A stretch of DNA of 64,000 bases from Streptomyces sp. cg36. GTDB taxonomy: Bacteria; Actinomycetota; Actinomycetes; Streptomycetales; Streptomycetaceae. Positions 8,027 through 17,400 of the stretch are shown here, piece after piece (the first letter of the stretch is position 1; every line of letters starts with the position of its first letter). The notes under the pieces are model-generated. The model was given only the letters and a program-made list of their open reading frames with translations. It did not search any database and was not told the origin of the DNA. A program made the position numbers and the translations under genes. Location: contig NZ_CP163520.1 of NCBI RefSeq assembly GCF_041080675.1, positions 8,089,501-8,153,500 on the forward strand, written 5' to 3'.

Positions 8027-9670
8027 TCAGCCCGCCGTTGCGGCCTGGACGATCTTGATGACGACCAGGACCATCGCGATCAGCAGGTAGCCGCGCAGGG
8101 CGCCCATGCCGATCTTGTAGCCGGTGGAGACGGTCGGCTTGGCGAGGGTCTCCACCGGCGGCATCCGCCACTCGGCGCGGCCGGTGCGGTCGATCGGGTC
8201 CTCTTTGGTGCCCGTGCGGCGGCGGGTGAAGGCGTATCCGGCCGCGAGGACCCCGGCGACGCCACAGGCGGCCATGATGGTGAGGATCGCGTGCGCGCTG
8301 ATGCCGGGGAAGAGGACGGCGGCGGTCAGGATGACGGAGAGGGTGACCAGGACGCCGACCACGGCGGCGGTGAAGGCGTTCGTCTTGGGCCCGTTGACCC
8401 ACGGCCCGAGGACGTCCTTGTCGTTGCAGAGCAGCAGCAGGAAGACCGAGGCGGAGGGCAGCAGGACTCCGGCGAGGGTCTGGACGCCTTCGGTCAGCAG
8501 CCCGAGCGGGGCGCCGGGGATGAGGACGACGGTGGCGGCGGTGGCGACCAGGCACGCGTAGACGGCGTAGAAGCCCTTGGCTCCGCCGACCCCGCGGTGC
8601 AGGGAGTGCTTGATGCCGAAGACGTCGCCGATCGCGTACGCGGTGGAGAGCGAGACGGCGAAGGCGCCGATGATCGAGGCGTCCAGGAGGGCGATGGCGA
8701 ACAGGACCCCGGCGAGCTTGCCGGCGTGGGCGGCGATGCCGTGGGCGACGTCGGCGGTGTCGGTGAACTGGCCGGCCCCGGCGGTGTGCGCGAACGCGGC
8801 GGCGGTCAGGCCCATCATGGCCGCCGCGCCGATGACGACGACGGCGATGCCGATGACCAGGTCGGCCTTCTCGTACTTCATGAAGCGCGGCGTGATGCGC
8901 TTGTCGATGACGTAGGACTGCTGGAAGAACAGCTGCCAGGGGGCGACCGTCGTGCCGACGATGGCGATGATCAGCAGCATCACGGTGGCCAGTTCGCCGC
9001 TGCCGCCGGGCATGGACGGGACGAAGAAGTCCTGTGCCATCTGTGACGTCTTGGGGTGGACCATGAAGTAGACGGGCACCAGGAGCAGTGATCCGGCGCA
9101 GAGCGCGATGGCGATCCGCTCGAACCGCCGGAAGGAGCCGGTGAACGCGGAGGCGATGATGATCGCGGCGGCCACGACCACGGAAGCGGCCTTCGGCAGG
9201 CCCAGATAGCCGGTGGCCAGGGTGATGCCGATGAACTCCGTGACCAGCGTCAGCGCGTTGAGCAGGAACAGGTCGATCACCGAGAAGGCGCCCCAGAACT
9301 TCCCGAACCGTTCGAGGATGAGGCGGGCGTGCCCGACGCCGGTGACGGCGCCGAGCCGCAGCACCATCTCCTGGTTGACGTACAGGACGGGGATGAGCAG
9401 GAGCAGGGTCCACAGCAGGGTGGTGCCGTAGTTCTGGCCGGCCTGGCCGTAGGTGGCGAACGCCCCGGCGTCGTTGTCGCCGACCATGACGATGAGGCCG
9501 GGGCCGATGATCGCCAGGAGGGTCTTGAGCTTGGCGGTCAGGCCCTGGCGCGGGGCGGTGTCGTCGAGGCGGATGGTGCCGAGCGCGCCTTTGATGTCGC
9601 CCGTATGGGCTTCGTCCAACACGGCCGTGTGCGGCGCGGGGAAATTCGGGTCGAGCGTCACGTTGGTCAT
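8027..9670 (-). CDS. NRAMP-related magnesium transporter (NRMT type)
   Basis: The product is 547 aa with 11-12 membrane helices of the NRAMP (SLC11) fold. Canonical Mn/Fe NRAMPs have DPGN in helix 1 and a Met-containing MPH motif in helix 6. Here these are 'GDNDAGA' (residues 64-70) and 'APW' (243-245). Loss of the thioether Met is the mark of NRAMP-related Mg2+ transporters known from clostridia and Eggerthella. The M-box magnesium riboswitch upstream and mgtC downstream support Mg2+ import. The start at ATG 9670 follows AAGG. Annotation as MntH would be misleading. Confidence 0.85.
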   Translation of the reverse strand: MTNVTLDPNFPAPHTAVLDEAHTGDIKGALGTIRLDDTAPRQGLTAKLKTLLAIIGPGLIVMVGDNDAGAFATYGQAGQNYGTTLLWTLLLLIPVLYVNQEMVLRLGAVTGVGHARLILERFGKFWGAFSVIDLFLLNALTLVTEFIGITLATGYLGLPKAASVVVAAAIIIASAFTGSFRRFERIAIALCAGSLLLVPVYFMVHPKTSQMAQDFFVPSMPGGSGELATVMLLIIAIVGTTVAPWQLFFQQSYVIDKRITPRFMKYEKADLVIGIAVVVIGAAAMMGLTAAAFAHTAGAGQFTDTADVAHGIAAHAGKLAGVLFAIALLDASIIGAFAVSLSTAYAIGDVFGIKHSLHRGVGGAKGFYAVYACLVATAATVVLIPGAPLGLLTEGVQTLAGVLLPSASVFLLLLCNDKDVLGPWVNGPKTNAFTAAVVGVLVTLSVILTAAVLFPGISAHAILTIMAACGVAGVLAAGYAFTRRRTGTKEDPIDRTGRAEWRMPPVETLAKPTVSTGYKIGMGALRGYLLIAMVLVVIKIVQAATAG

Positions 9671-9998
9671 GACGTGCCTTCCAGCCCCCTTGGCGGGGGC
9701 GGGTCGGGGCGCGCGGCAGTGATCCGCCCCACGGGCGCGCACCAAAGACACCCACCGCGGCAGCATGGGGCCGCGCGGGGGTGATGGTGCGTCAGAAAGC
9801 TATGTGGGGAGGGTGGTTACCGCGTGCCGGTGGAGTACGAGGACAGGCGGGTGGGGGGCCGTTCGTGGCCCGGACTACTGCAACTCGAATCCATGTCCTT
9901 CGCCTCCTTCCGGCCGGGGTCGCACACGAGGTGCGCCGTATCGACACGGCAAGGAGCGGACCGGCCCGCAGGGAACAGCGAAAGCCGGTACACCCCAA
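9671..9998 (-). other. long 5' leader between riboswitch and start codon
   Basis: About 330 nt separate the riboswitch aptamer from the transporter start. On the transcript a GC hairpin (GCCCCC pairing with GGGGGC, at 9700-9684) stands just before the AAGG ribosome site and could mask it. I see no convincing leader ORF. Confidence 0.45.
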
Positions 9999-10153
9999 CT
10001 CGTCAGAGCTTTGGCACTCCACGGCGTGATCCCCGTACGGGGAAGCCACTTGGGATCAACCCTTAAGTCGGGAAGATCTGTCCTGAACCTGGGCGTCTCT
10101 CGACGTCGTCGGGTCAGTGGCCTGTGTCCGTGAAGACGCCTCACCGAACGAGG
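9999..10153 (-). ncRNA. M-box (ykoK leader) Mg2+ riboswitch
   Basis: Read on the minus strand, the leader contains the conserved M-box blocks in order: 'CGTTCGGTGAGGC' near 10151-10138, then 'GACGTCGAGAGACGCC' and 'GTTCAGGACAG' in the middle, and 'GTGCCAAAGCTCTGACGAG' at 10017-9999. CTCGT and ACGAG at the two ends form P1. The M-box senses Mg2+ directly and lowers expression of downstream Mg2+ transport genes when Mg2+ is plentiful. It precedes the NRAMP-related transporter and mgtC genes. Confidence 0.9.
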
Positions 10154-10240
10154 TGCCTTTCTAAACCTCGACAAGAGTAGACCCGGGCCGCGGGTTGCGC
10201 CGACCGTATTTGCGTAGTTTTGACGCGCGGGGGCCGGAGT

Positions 10241-10254
10241 GTGAGGAGCGTCAC
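10241..10254. promoter_or_regulatory. Crp-like site upstream of the M-box operon
   Basis: The sequence fits GTG-N6-GTCAC, the Streptomyces Crp motif as I recall it. It lies about 90 bp upstream of the aptamer, within or above the promoter region. This is a motif match only. Confidence 0.35.
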
Positions 10255-10378
10255 GTTGAACTGGTGCTGTGGTCGCTTCCTGGTGTCTGGGGGTTTCGGC
10301 GGATCCCGAGAGGGGACTTTCCGAGCGTGCGAGCCGGGGGCAGCGCCCGGGTGGCCACGGCGCACGCGCCGACGTCAT

Positions 10379-10894
10379 TCAAGGGCGCGCTGCGCGATTC
10401 ATCGGCAAGTCGGTTACCGGCTCGGTACTGGCCGACGTGGCGCCGGTCTCCTCCTCTTGGAGGTAGCGGCGGAACCCCTGTGCCAGGGGTTTGAAGCCGC
10501 AGGCTTCGTAAAAGGTGTGCACGTACGGGTCGTCGGCTGCCAGCAGCTGGACCTTGTAGCAGCCGGCGGCCTCGCCGAGCTGTACGACGGCCTCCATCAG
10601 TCGCTGTCCGATGCCACGCCGCTGAACGGAGTCGGCGACCACCACGTTCTCCACGAACAGAATCGCCCGACCGCCACGGGTGAGGTTCGGCAGGACCATG
10701 CAGTCAGCGGTACCGACAACGACACCATCGGCCTCGGCAACCAGCACCGTACGGCCCTGTTGCCGGCAGATCCCCGCCCAGATGGTGTCGGCGGACTGCT
10801 GGGGCAAGGGTGTGTCGTCAGGGTTCAATTCGCCGTACAGAGCCAGCAGCGACGACAAGTCTTCCGCGATCGCCGAGCGCACGATGATGTCCAT
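10379..10894 (-). CDS. GNAT-family N-acetyltransferase
   Basis: The product is 171 aa. The acetyl-CoA-binding motif is 'QRRGIGQRLM' near residues 100-110, and the C-terminal 'FYEACGFKP' strand-helix is typical of GNAT enzymes. It transfers an acetyl group to an amine of an unknown small molecule or protein. The ATG at 10894 has AGGA 9 nt upstream; the frame is open for 18 further codons without a better signal. It stands alone on the minus strand. Confidence 0.88.
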   Translation of the reverse strand: MDIIVRSAIAEDLSSLLALYGELNPDDTPLPQQSADTIWAGICRQQGRTVLVAEADGVVVGTADCMVLPNLTRGGRAILFVENVVVADSVQRRGIGQRLMEAVVQLGEAAGCYKVQLLAADDPYVHTFYEACGFKPLAQGFRRYLQEEETGATSASTEPVTDLPMNRAARP

Positions 10895-11123
10895 GCGGCG
10901 GATCCTAGAGCCAGCGAGGTTTCTGAGTTCAAGCAGGTAGGGCGCCAACCAAGCTTCACCCAGGTCGCGCCGACCGCACGCGTACGGCGTCGCCGGTCGT
11001 GCGCGTTTTCATTCCCCCACCACATCATCCGGACGGGGCCGGGACCAAACGCGCCCTGGCCACGGAGTTTGAACACCTTCGGGCGGCTGCGTGCTCCCGC
11101 TCCGGCTCATGGCGGGGCGGCCG

Positions 11124-12170
11124 CTACTGGACGAGTTCGAGGTGGGGATGGTCGGGAGACACCGGGCAGACGTGGAGCTGGAGGTCGTAGCCGCGGGCCA
11201 GGTCGAGCATCGTGGGGTTCCACGGCTGGGGGTCTGCGGCTGTCTGGACCGAACGGGCCCGGTCCTCTTCGGGGATCCAGCTCTCGGAGCTGGGGTCCCA
11301 TTCCGCCGAGGCGATGGTGAGCAGGGGGTCCATCGTGCTCGCGCACACCTCGCACACCCGGTCGACCGGGTCGGTCAGGCCCCAGCGGGTCCAGCCGCCG
11401 GCCTTCCAGCCGGGTGCGTGGGACACCTGGTCCATGTAGAACTCCTCCGGGGCGACCCGGTAGGAGCTGTCCACCGCCGGTCCGGCCGACTGCCAGCTCT
11501 GCCACTCGCCCAGCTCCTGCTGGTCCTCCTCGTCCAGCTCAAGGAGGTTGGGGTATTCGGTGACCTGCTCGGGTGCGAGCAGGCACGGCCGGGGAAGGTA
11601 GCCGGGGAACTGGATCGCGGACGGCTCGGGCGGCGCCGCGAGGACGTCGGTGACTTCGGCGGCCGAGCGCCAGTACAGCGCGGTCCTGGGGTGCGCCGGA
11701 TGGTCGAAGGGGCACCACAGCACCTGGAGCAGGTCGGCGGTCACCGTGCCGGGAGGCCGCAGCAGGGGGACGTCGCGTACGTACAGCTGGGCCACGGGCA
11801 GCAGGGGGACGGGGCCGTCCGGCCAAGGGCGGCCCGCGGCGATCCGCTGGTCGACGGCGCGTTCCTCGGGGGTGTAGCGCTCCCTCTCGGGGATGCCGGA
11901 CGGCCGGCTCGCCACGACGTCCCTGATGTGGCGTTGCTGCCGTACGTCCTCGGGCGAGAGCGCGGGGTTGACGCGGTCCCACACGTGCGGGCCGTCGCAG
12001 TGGGGCCAGGGCTCGTCGGCGGGCCAGAGCAGCGGCCCGCCGACGGAGCTGTCGTGCGGTGACGGCGACCCGGGGTGCGGGTGCAGCCGGGTCGCCGTGC
12101 GTGCCAGCGGGGCCAGCCGAGGGAAGAGCGCGGCGACGTCGAGCGGCCGTGCGGGGGTGGTACGACTCAT
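11124..12170 (-). CDS. DUF1963-like protein, possible immunity protein
   Basis: The product is 348 aa, soluble, with no signal peptide and many Trp and Pro residues. Segments 'GGPLLWPADEPWP' and 'LLPVAQLY' near the N terminus and 'LLQVLWCPFDH' resemble DUF1963/YwqG-type proteins, which are common next to Streptomyces toxin genes. The start is only 30 bp after the stop of the two-nuclease gene, with GGGAG before the ATG at 12170, so the two are almost certainly cotranscribed. A cytoplasmic immunity role against that nuclease is my inference from context. Confidence 0.6.
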   Translation of the reverse strand: MSRTTPARPLDVAALFPRLAPLARTATRLHPHPGSPSPHDSSVGGPLLWPADEPWPHCDGPHVWDRVNPALSPEDVRQQRHIRDVVASRPSGIPERERYTPEERAVDQRIAAGRPWPDGPVPLLPVAQLYVRDVPLLRPPGTVTADLLQVLWCPFDHPAHPRTALYWRSAAEVTDVLAAPPEPSAIQFPGYLPRPCLLAPEQVTEYPNLLELDEEDQQELGEWQSWQSAGPAVDSSYRVAPEEFYMDQVSHAPGWKAGGWTRWGLTDPVDRVCEVCASTMDPLLTIASAEWDPSSESWIPEEDRARSVQTAADPQPWNPTMLDLARGYDLQLHVCPVSPDHPHLELVQ

Positions 12171-12200
12171 GCTGGCTCCCGATGGCGTGAGCGGGTGGGA

Positions 12201-14210
12201 CTAGTTACCGAGGTTGTACTGGCCAGTATCGGCCTTGGTGTTGGGGATGTAGACGTCGGGGAACAGCGGCTGCGTGGTGCCGTCCGCCCGCTGCACGGTG
12301 GCCTTTATCGTGACTCCCACCGGCACGGTGCTGGTCGCGTCCAGGTAGGTGGGCGTCGCCTGGTAGAGGATGGCGTCGTTGGCCCCGAAGTTGTTGTCGC
12401 CCAGCAGGGTCTGCGCCTCGTACTCATAGGTGCGCATGCTGGGGGTGCCGGTGTTCATGCCCACCTGCCAGCAGGGGACGAGGTTGTCCTGGCCGCCGTC
12501 GCGGGTGCGTCCCTTGCCGCCGAGGATGTTGGCGATCAGGTGGCAGCGGGCCAGGCCGTACGGTGCCTTGGTGCCCGGTGCGGCGAGCGGCTTGGCGTAG
12601 AGCTGGGCGTCCTGCCAGCCGGTGATGTCACCCGAGGCCGAGGTGCCCTTGCCGATCTTCTTGCCGAGGCACGCCTCGGCTGCGGTCGGCCTGGTACCCG
12701 CCGCGTCGGGAGGAGTGGTGTTCTTGTTGCGGTGGGCCACCGCCTCCGTGGTGTTCTTGATCCACCCGTCGCCGTTGGGGAGCGTGTTGGACGGCCTCGC
12801 CTGCAGACAGGCGCCGCGCGGCTGGGAGGTGGTGCTGGCGATGTCAAGCTTGAACGGGTCGGCTTCCAGCACCCGCTGGTTCGCGTAGCCCTCGGCGAGC
12901 TGTGCCAGGGCGGCCTGGTTGTCGGCCTGCGGAACGTGGGCGCGCACGCACCGCTTGCTGGAGTCCGCGCCGCCCAGGTCGTAGATGTCCCATCCGCCGT
13001 TGCTGGCGTTGGGGATCACCTCGGCGCACTGGGCGCCGTCGGTGCCGCCCTCATGGGTGGAGGCGAAGGGGAATTCGCCGCAGCTGTCGTCGGGGACGAG
13101 GTCGGACCTGTCCTCGAAGGGCTGCGAACCCCCGCAGGTGCGGGCGGTGCGGTCGGCGATGCCGCTGCGGGCGCGGGTCAGGGGCTTGGCGCGGCCCCAG
13201 CCGTCGGCGAGGTTCTGCTGCGCCCACAGGTATCCGGCGGCGGCGGCGCCCGAGGTCGAGGTGCTCATGCTGACGACCGGCATGACGCTGGGCACGACGC
13301 ATCCGGCGGCGGGGGTGCTGTTGGGGGCGCTGGTGTCGCGGACGTCGTCGTCGCAGCGGACCTTCTCCGGGTTGTCCCAGGAGGCGTTGGGGTCCGTGGC
13401 CTGGGCGCCGGGGGCGGTGACGTACAGCTTGTACGAGGTGGTGAAGTCGACCTTGGTCCCCGGGGCGGGGGAGGAGGAGTACGACACGTTGCCGCTGACG
13501 GACTGGCCGGTGGTCAGCTGGCCCCCGAACCAGGGGGCGGCCTTGGTGACCTTGCAGCCCGCCGAGCACTCGGCACGGAACTTGGCGGTCAGGGTCGTGA
13601 CCGCCCCGGTGGCGCCGGTCATGGCGACGGTCACGTTCTCGTTCCACGCCGTGCGTGCGGCGGGCAGGAGGGCGCTGCTCGCCACGTTCAGCGTGCCCGT
13701 GCCGACCACTTTGCCGTTGGTGTCCTTGAGCGTGTACAGCACTTCGAGGCCGTTCACGCAGTAGCCGAACCGGCTGTAGTTCCACGTCCCGGGGGCCGCG
13801 ATGGCGCAGCTGCCCTCATTGGTGGCAGCGGCGGCGGCAGCGGCCTGCGGCTGGACGACGGCGCGTGCCTGGCGCTTGGGCTGTGCCACCGGCTTGGTAC
13901 GCGTGGTGACACATGCCTTGACGGCACCGGCCCTGCGCTCGCGCGAGCCGGCGAGCGTCGGCTCGCACCGCTCGCCGGAGCCAGGCTCGACGGGGAGCGT
14001 GCGGGTCGGGACGGAGGCGGGGGAGTGTGGGCCCTGGTCGATCCGGCCCACCTTGGGGTGCGACGGGGACCCCAGCGCCTTGCCGGTGGGGGCATCGCCG
14101 GAGGTGCGCGCCGGTGTGGTGTGCCCGTCCGCCGCGGCCGTGCCGGTCGCGGTGAGGGTGAGGGCGAGGAGGACGCCCGGAAGTATGCGTCTTGCGCGTG
14201 GTGAAAGCAT
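12201..14210 (-). CDS. secreted two-domain nuclease (NucA/NucB plus Endonuclease_NS_2-like)
   Basis: The product is 669 aa. After a signal peptide and an Ala/Pro/Arg-rich linker comes a beta-rich middle region. A NucA/NucB-type deoxyribonuclease domain follows around residues 360-470 ('SCGEFPFASTHEGG' near 375). The C-terminal domain (about 535-669) has 'RCHLIANILGG' and 'NLVP', the pattern of DNA/RNA non-specific endonucleases found at the end of polymorphic toxins. Both domains would cut nucleic acid outside the producer or in a target cell. ATG 14210 follows CGAGAG; a GTG seven codons upstream is less likely. It lies between the ALF scaffold and a DUF1963-like gene. Confidence 0.78.
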   Translation of the reverse strand: MLSPRARRILPGVLLALTLTATGTAAADGHTTPARTSGDAPTGKALGSPSHPKVGRIDQGPHSPASVPTRTLPVEPGSGERCEPTLAGSRERRAGAVKACVTTRTKPVAQPKRQARAVVQPQAAAAAAATNEGSCAIAAPGTWNYSRFGYCVNGLEVLYTLKDTNGKVVGTGTLNVASSALLPAARTAWNENVTVAMTGATGAVTTLTAKFRAECSAGCKVTKAAPWFGGQLTTGQSVSGNVSYSSSPAPGTKVDFTTSYKLYVTAPGAQATDPNASWDNPEKVRCDDDVRDTSAPNSTPAAGCVVPSVMPVVSMSTSTSGAAAAGYLWAQQNLADGWGRAKPLTRARSGIADRTARTCGGSQPFEDRSDLVPDDSCGEFPFASTHEGGTDGAQCAEVIPNASNGGWDIYDLGGADSSKRCVRAHVPQADNQAALAQLAEGYANQRVLEADPFKLDIASTTSQPRGACLQARPSNTLPNGDGWIKNTTEAVAHRNKNTTPPDAAGTRPTAAEACLGKKIGKGTSASGDITGWQDAQLYAKPLAAPGTKAPYGLARCHLIANILGGKGRTRDGGQDNLVPCWQVGMNTGTPSMRTYEYEAQTLLGDNNFGANDAILYQATPTYLDATSTVPVGVTIKATVQRADGTTQPLFPDVYIPNTKADTGQYNLGN

Positions 14211-14309
14211 GGTTTCTCTCGGTAGGAGCACGGCCCGCGTGGCCGTGCTGGAGACCGCTCCCCGTGCCCGGGGCGCACCTGGCGCGCCGGATCCGGGCAG
14301 GGGGAGCCG

Positions 14310-14353
14310 GGGCGGCGGGGGAGCGCGGAATGCACCGGGCTCTCCCGCCGCCC
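14310..14353. terminator. hairpin between ALF scaffold and nuclease genes
   Basis: A 14-bp stem with one G-U pair (14310-14323 with 14340-14353) and a 16-nt loop lies 50 nt after the ALF gene stop. It may end or attenuate transcription before the nuclease gene, which could then also need its own promoter. Confidence 0.55.
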
Positions 14354-14404
14354 TGGTGCGTGACCGTCCTCAGCGGGAGGAGGGACGCGGGGGCGGGGTG
14401 TGGG

Positions 14405-17400
14405 TCAGGAGAAGACCTTGACGATGCCGGAGACGACGTCCTCGGCGACCTTCTCGACCTTCTTGACGACCGGCTTGGCCACCGAGGCGGCCTTCCCGCC
14501 GCCGCGGGTGACGAGCTGCAGGGCGCTGCGGCCCGCGGCGGCGGCGAACTGGGCGCTGCCGAAGCCGTATTCGATGCCGTTGGCGAGCGCGCTGATGCCG
14601 GAGGCGACGGCGGACACGCCGAGGCAGACGGCGGCGATGCTGCCGAGGACGGGCGCCGCGGGCCAGAACACGCAGGCGATGCCGAAGCCGGTGGCCAGGA
14701 GGCCGGCGGCGACACTCACCTTGTCGGCGGTGTCGGCCCACCACTTGGCGTCGTTCCACCACTCGTCCTTGCCGCCCTGGTTCCCGTTGCCGGGCTGGCT
14801 TCCGCCGCTCCCGGGCTGGGTCCCCTTCGGGTTGACCTGGTCGTTGGTGGTGGAGTTGGAGGGGTTGCGGTTGGCGTCCTTGTCCTTCTGGGCCTGTTCG
14901 GCGGCGGCTTGCGCGGCTGCCTGGATCTCGGCCGTGCGCTTGTCGGCCGCCGTCTGGCGGGCCTCGGCGGCGGCTGCGGCGGCCGTCTTGGCGTCCCGTC
15001 CGGCGGCGAGCTCGGCCTGGTGGGCGTTGGCGGCGGAGGCCGCGGCCGCGTAGGAGGAGGCGAGGGCGCTCTGGGCCGCGTCGATGGCGCGGTTGGCGGA
15101 GTAGTTGGCCGCCCGGGAGGCGCCCTGCGCGGTGACGGCCGCGTCCTTGGCCTTGTTCGCCGAAGCCTGGGCGTCGCCTGCGGACTTGTCCGCGGCCGTC
15201 GCGTGCTCCTGGGCCTGCTTGGCGTAGCTGTCCGCGGCGGTGGAGGCGTTGACCGCCTTCTGGGCCCACTCCTGGGCCTTGGCGCCGGCGTCCCGTGCCT
15301 CGGCGGCGACCTGGGAGGCGAGTGCGGCGTCGCGCTGCGCCTCCTGGGCGATCTTGGCTGCGGCGGCGATGGTCGCCTGCATGGCGGCGGAGTGGCTGAG
15401 GGAGTCGAAGTCGAGCTGGGCGGCGCGGTACTGGACCGACTCGACGAAGCGCCGGCGCATCCAGGCGGGGCCCTCCATCGCCACTTCTCCGTACGCCTTG
15501 GCGTAGGCGTCGCCGGAGGCGATCACCTTCATGGTGGCGACGGCGTCGTCCTCGGCGATCGCCTGGGCCAGGTCCTCGTCGAAGAACTTCTGCAGGGCTT
15601 CGGGGGTGTTGGCGTTGAGCGCGTCGTTGGCGGTCTTGGTGACGGTCTTGCCGGGCTTGGAGTTGAGGATCTTCAGGATGTTGACCCGGTTGTCGTCCGC
15701 CCGGGACTTGATGACGCCGCCGGTGTTGAAGTCCCCTTGGGCGGGCACGCCCCCGGCGAGGGCCTGGACCGCGGCGCGGGCGACGGCCGGTTCGGAGACC
15801 TGCGCGATGAAGAGGATGGTCTCGCGGTCGTCCTGGGCCTGTGCGAGCTGGCGGTCGAGGTCGATCCAGGAGTAGACGTCGTCGTCGGTGCCGGCGAGGG
15901 CGAAGCGGGCTGCCTGGCGGGTCCAGGTGCCCCGGGACTCGAGCAGCGCGGTGGCGGCCTGGCGGCCGAGGGTGGCGGCGACGCCGAGGTTGTCGCTCTG
16001 GAGGGCCTGTTCGGCCCGGGCTATGAGGTCCTTGGTGGCCTGCGCGGTCTGCTGGGCCTGGGTGCGCTTGTCGCGGGCCTCGGCGCGCTCGCTCTTGTCG
16101 ATGAGGGCGAGCTGGGCGGCCTCCTTCATGCCCTGGAGCCGGTCGGCGGCGAGCATCGCGGCCTCGGCGTCGCGGGCGTTCTTCTCCACCACCAGCGCGT
16201 CGGCTATGGCCTTGGTGGCGAGGTTGGCGGCCTTGACGGCCTCGTCCGCGTACGCCGTGGACTTGTTGGCGAAGTCGACGGCCTGTCCGGCGAACTTGAC
16301 GGCCTCCTCCGCGGCTGCCGCCGAGTTCTCCGCGTGCGCCGCGGCGGACTTGGCGGCGGCGTTGGCGGCGCGTGCGGCACGGGCGGCGGTGGAGGCGAGG
16401 GCCTGGGCGGTGGAGGCCGCGTTCGTGGCCTGGTTGGCGGCGGAGGAGGCGATGTCGGCCTGGCGCTTGGCCTCGGCGGCCTCGCCCTGGGCGGCGCCGG
16501 AGGCGCTCGCCGCCTGGGCGGAGGCGTTGGCGGCCGCGGCGGCGTTGCGCGCGGCGGAGGCGGCGGCGAGACCGGCGCCGGCGGACTGGTCAGAGGCGGT
16601 GGCCGCGTCGTCGGCCGCCTTGGCCGCGCTGCTGGCCTTGGCGGCGGCGTCGCGGGCGGCGACGGCGGCGTTCTTCGCCTCCTCGGTCTTCGAGGCGTCC
16701 TTCGACGCGGCGATCGCCGCGTTGTAGGCGCGGGTCGCGGCCGAACCGGCCGCCGCTGCCGCCTGGGAGGCCGCGGTGGCGGCCCAGGAGGCGCGCTGGG
16801 AAGCCTGGACGGCGGCGGTGGAGGCGTGGATGGCCGTCCGGGCCGCGGACGCGGCACCGCTGGCGGCGCTGGCCGCCTGACGGGCGGCCTCGGCGGACCT
16901 GCGGACGTCCTCCTTGGCGCGCTCGGCCTCGGCCGCGGCGGTCTCCGCCTTCTGCCTGGCCTGCTCCGCGGCGGTCGTGGCGCGCTCGGACGCCTCGACG
17001 GCGAGGTCCGTCTGCTCGCGCGCCCGGGCGCTCTCGCGCTCCACGATGGCGACCAACTGGCCGATGGTGGCGGCCTCCTGGTCGCGGGCGCGGGCGATGT
17101 GGACGCCGGTGTCGAGGTACCACTGGACGTCGTCGGCGGTCCCGCTCAGGGCGCGGTTCGCGTACTTCTTGACCTCGGGTCCGGCCGTGGCGAGGCTGCG
17201 CAGGATGTCCACCCGGGCGTCCTCCAGCCGGGCGTTGTACTGGGCGGTGAGCAGGAACTGCTCCAGCGCCTGGTCGGTGCCCGCACTCAGCGCGGTGTTG
17301 CCCTCGCGCTTGACGCTCCGCCCGCCGTTGGCCATCACGGTGAGGGTCGTGACCCGCATGTCCTCGGTGATGGCGGAGCGGAACCCGTCCTTGACGAAGG

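Noticed and set aside
7398..9755. A 785-codon minus-strand frame overlapping the NRAMP and mgtC genes
   Set aside because: Its translation is Arg/Pro/His-rich without membrane helices, while the accepted frames encode clear transporters.
12075..14204. A 709-codon + strand open frame
   Set aside because: It is the shadow of the two-nuclease gene. The minus frame has a signal peptide and two nuclease motifs; the + frame has none.
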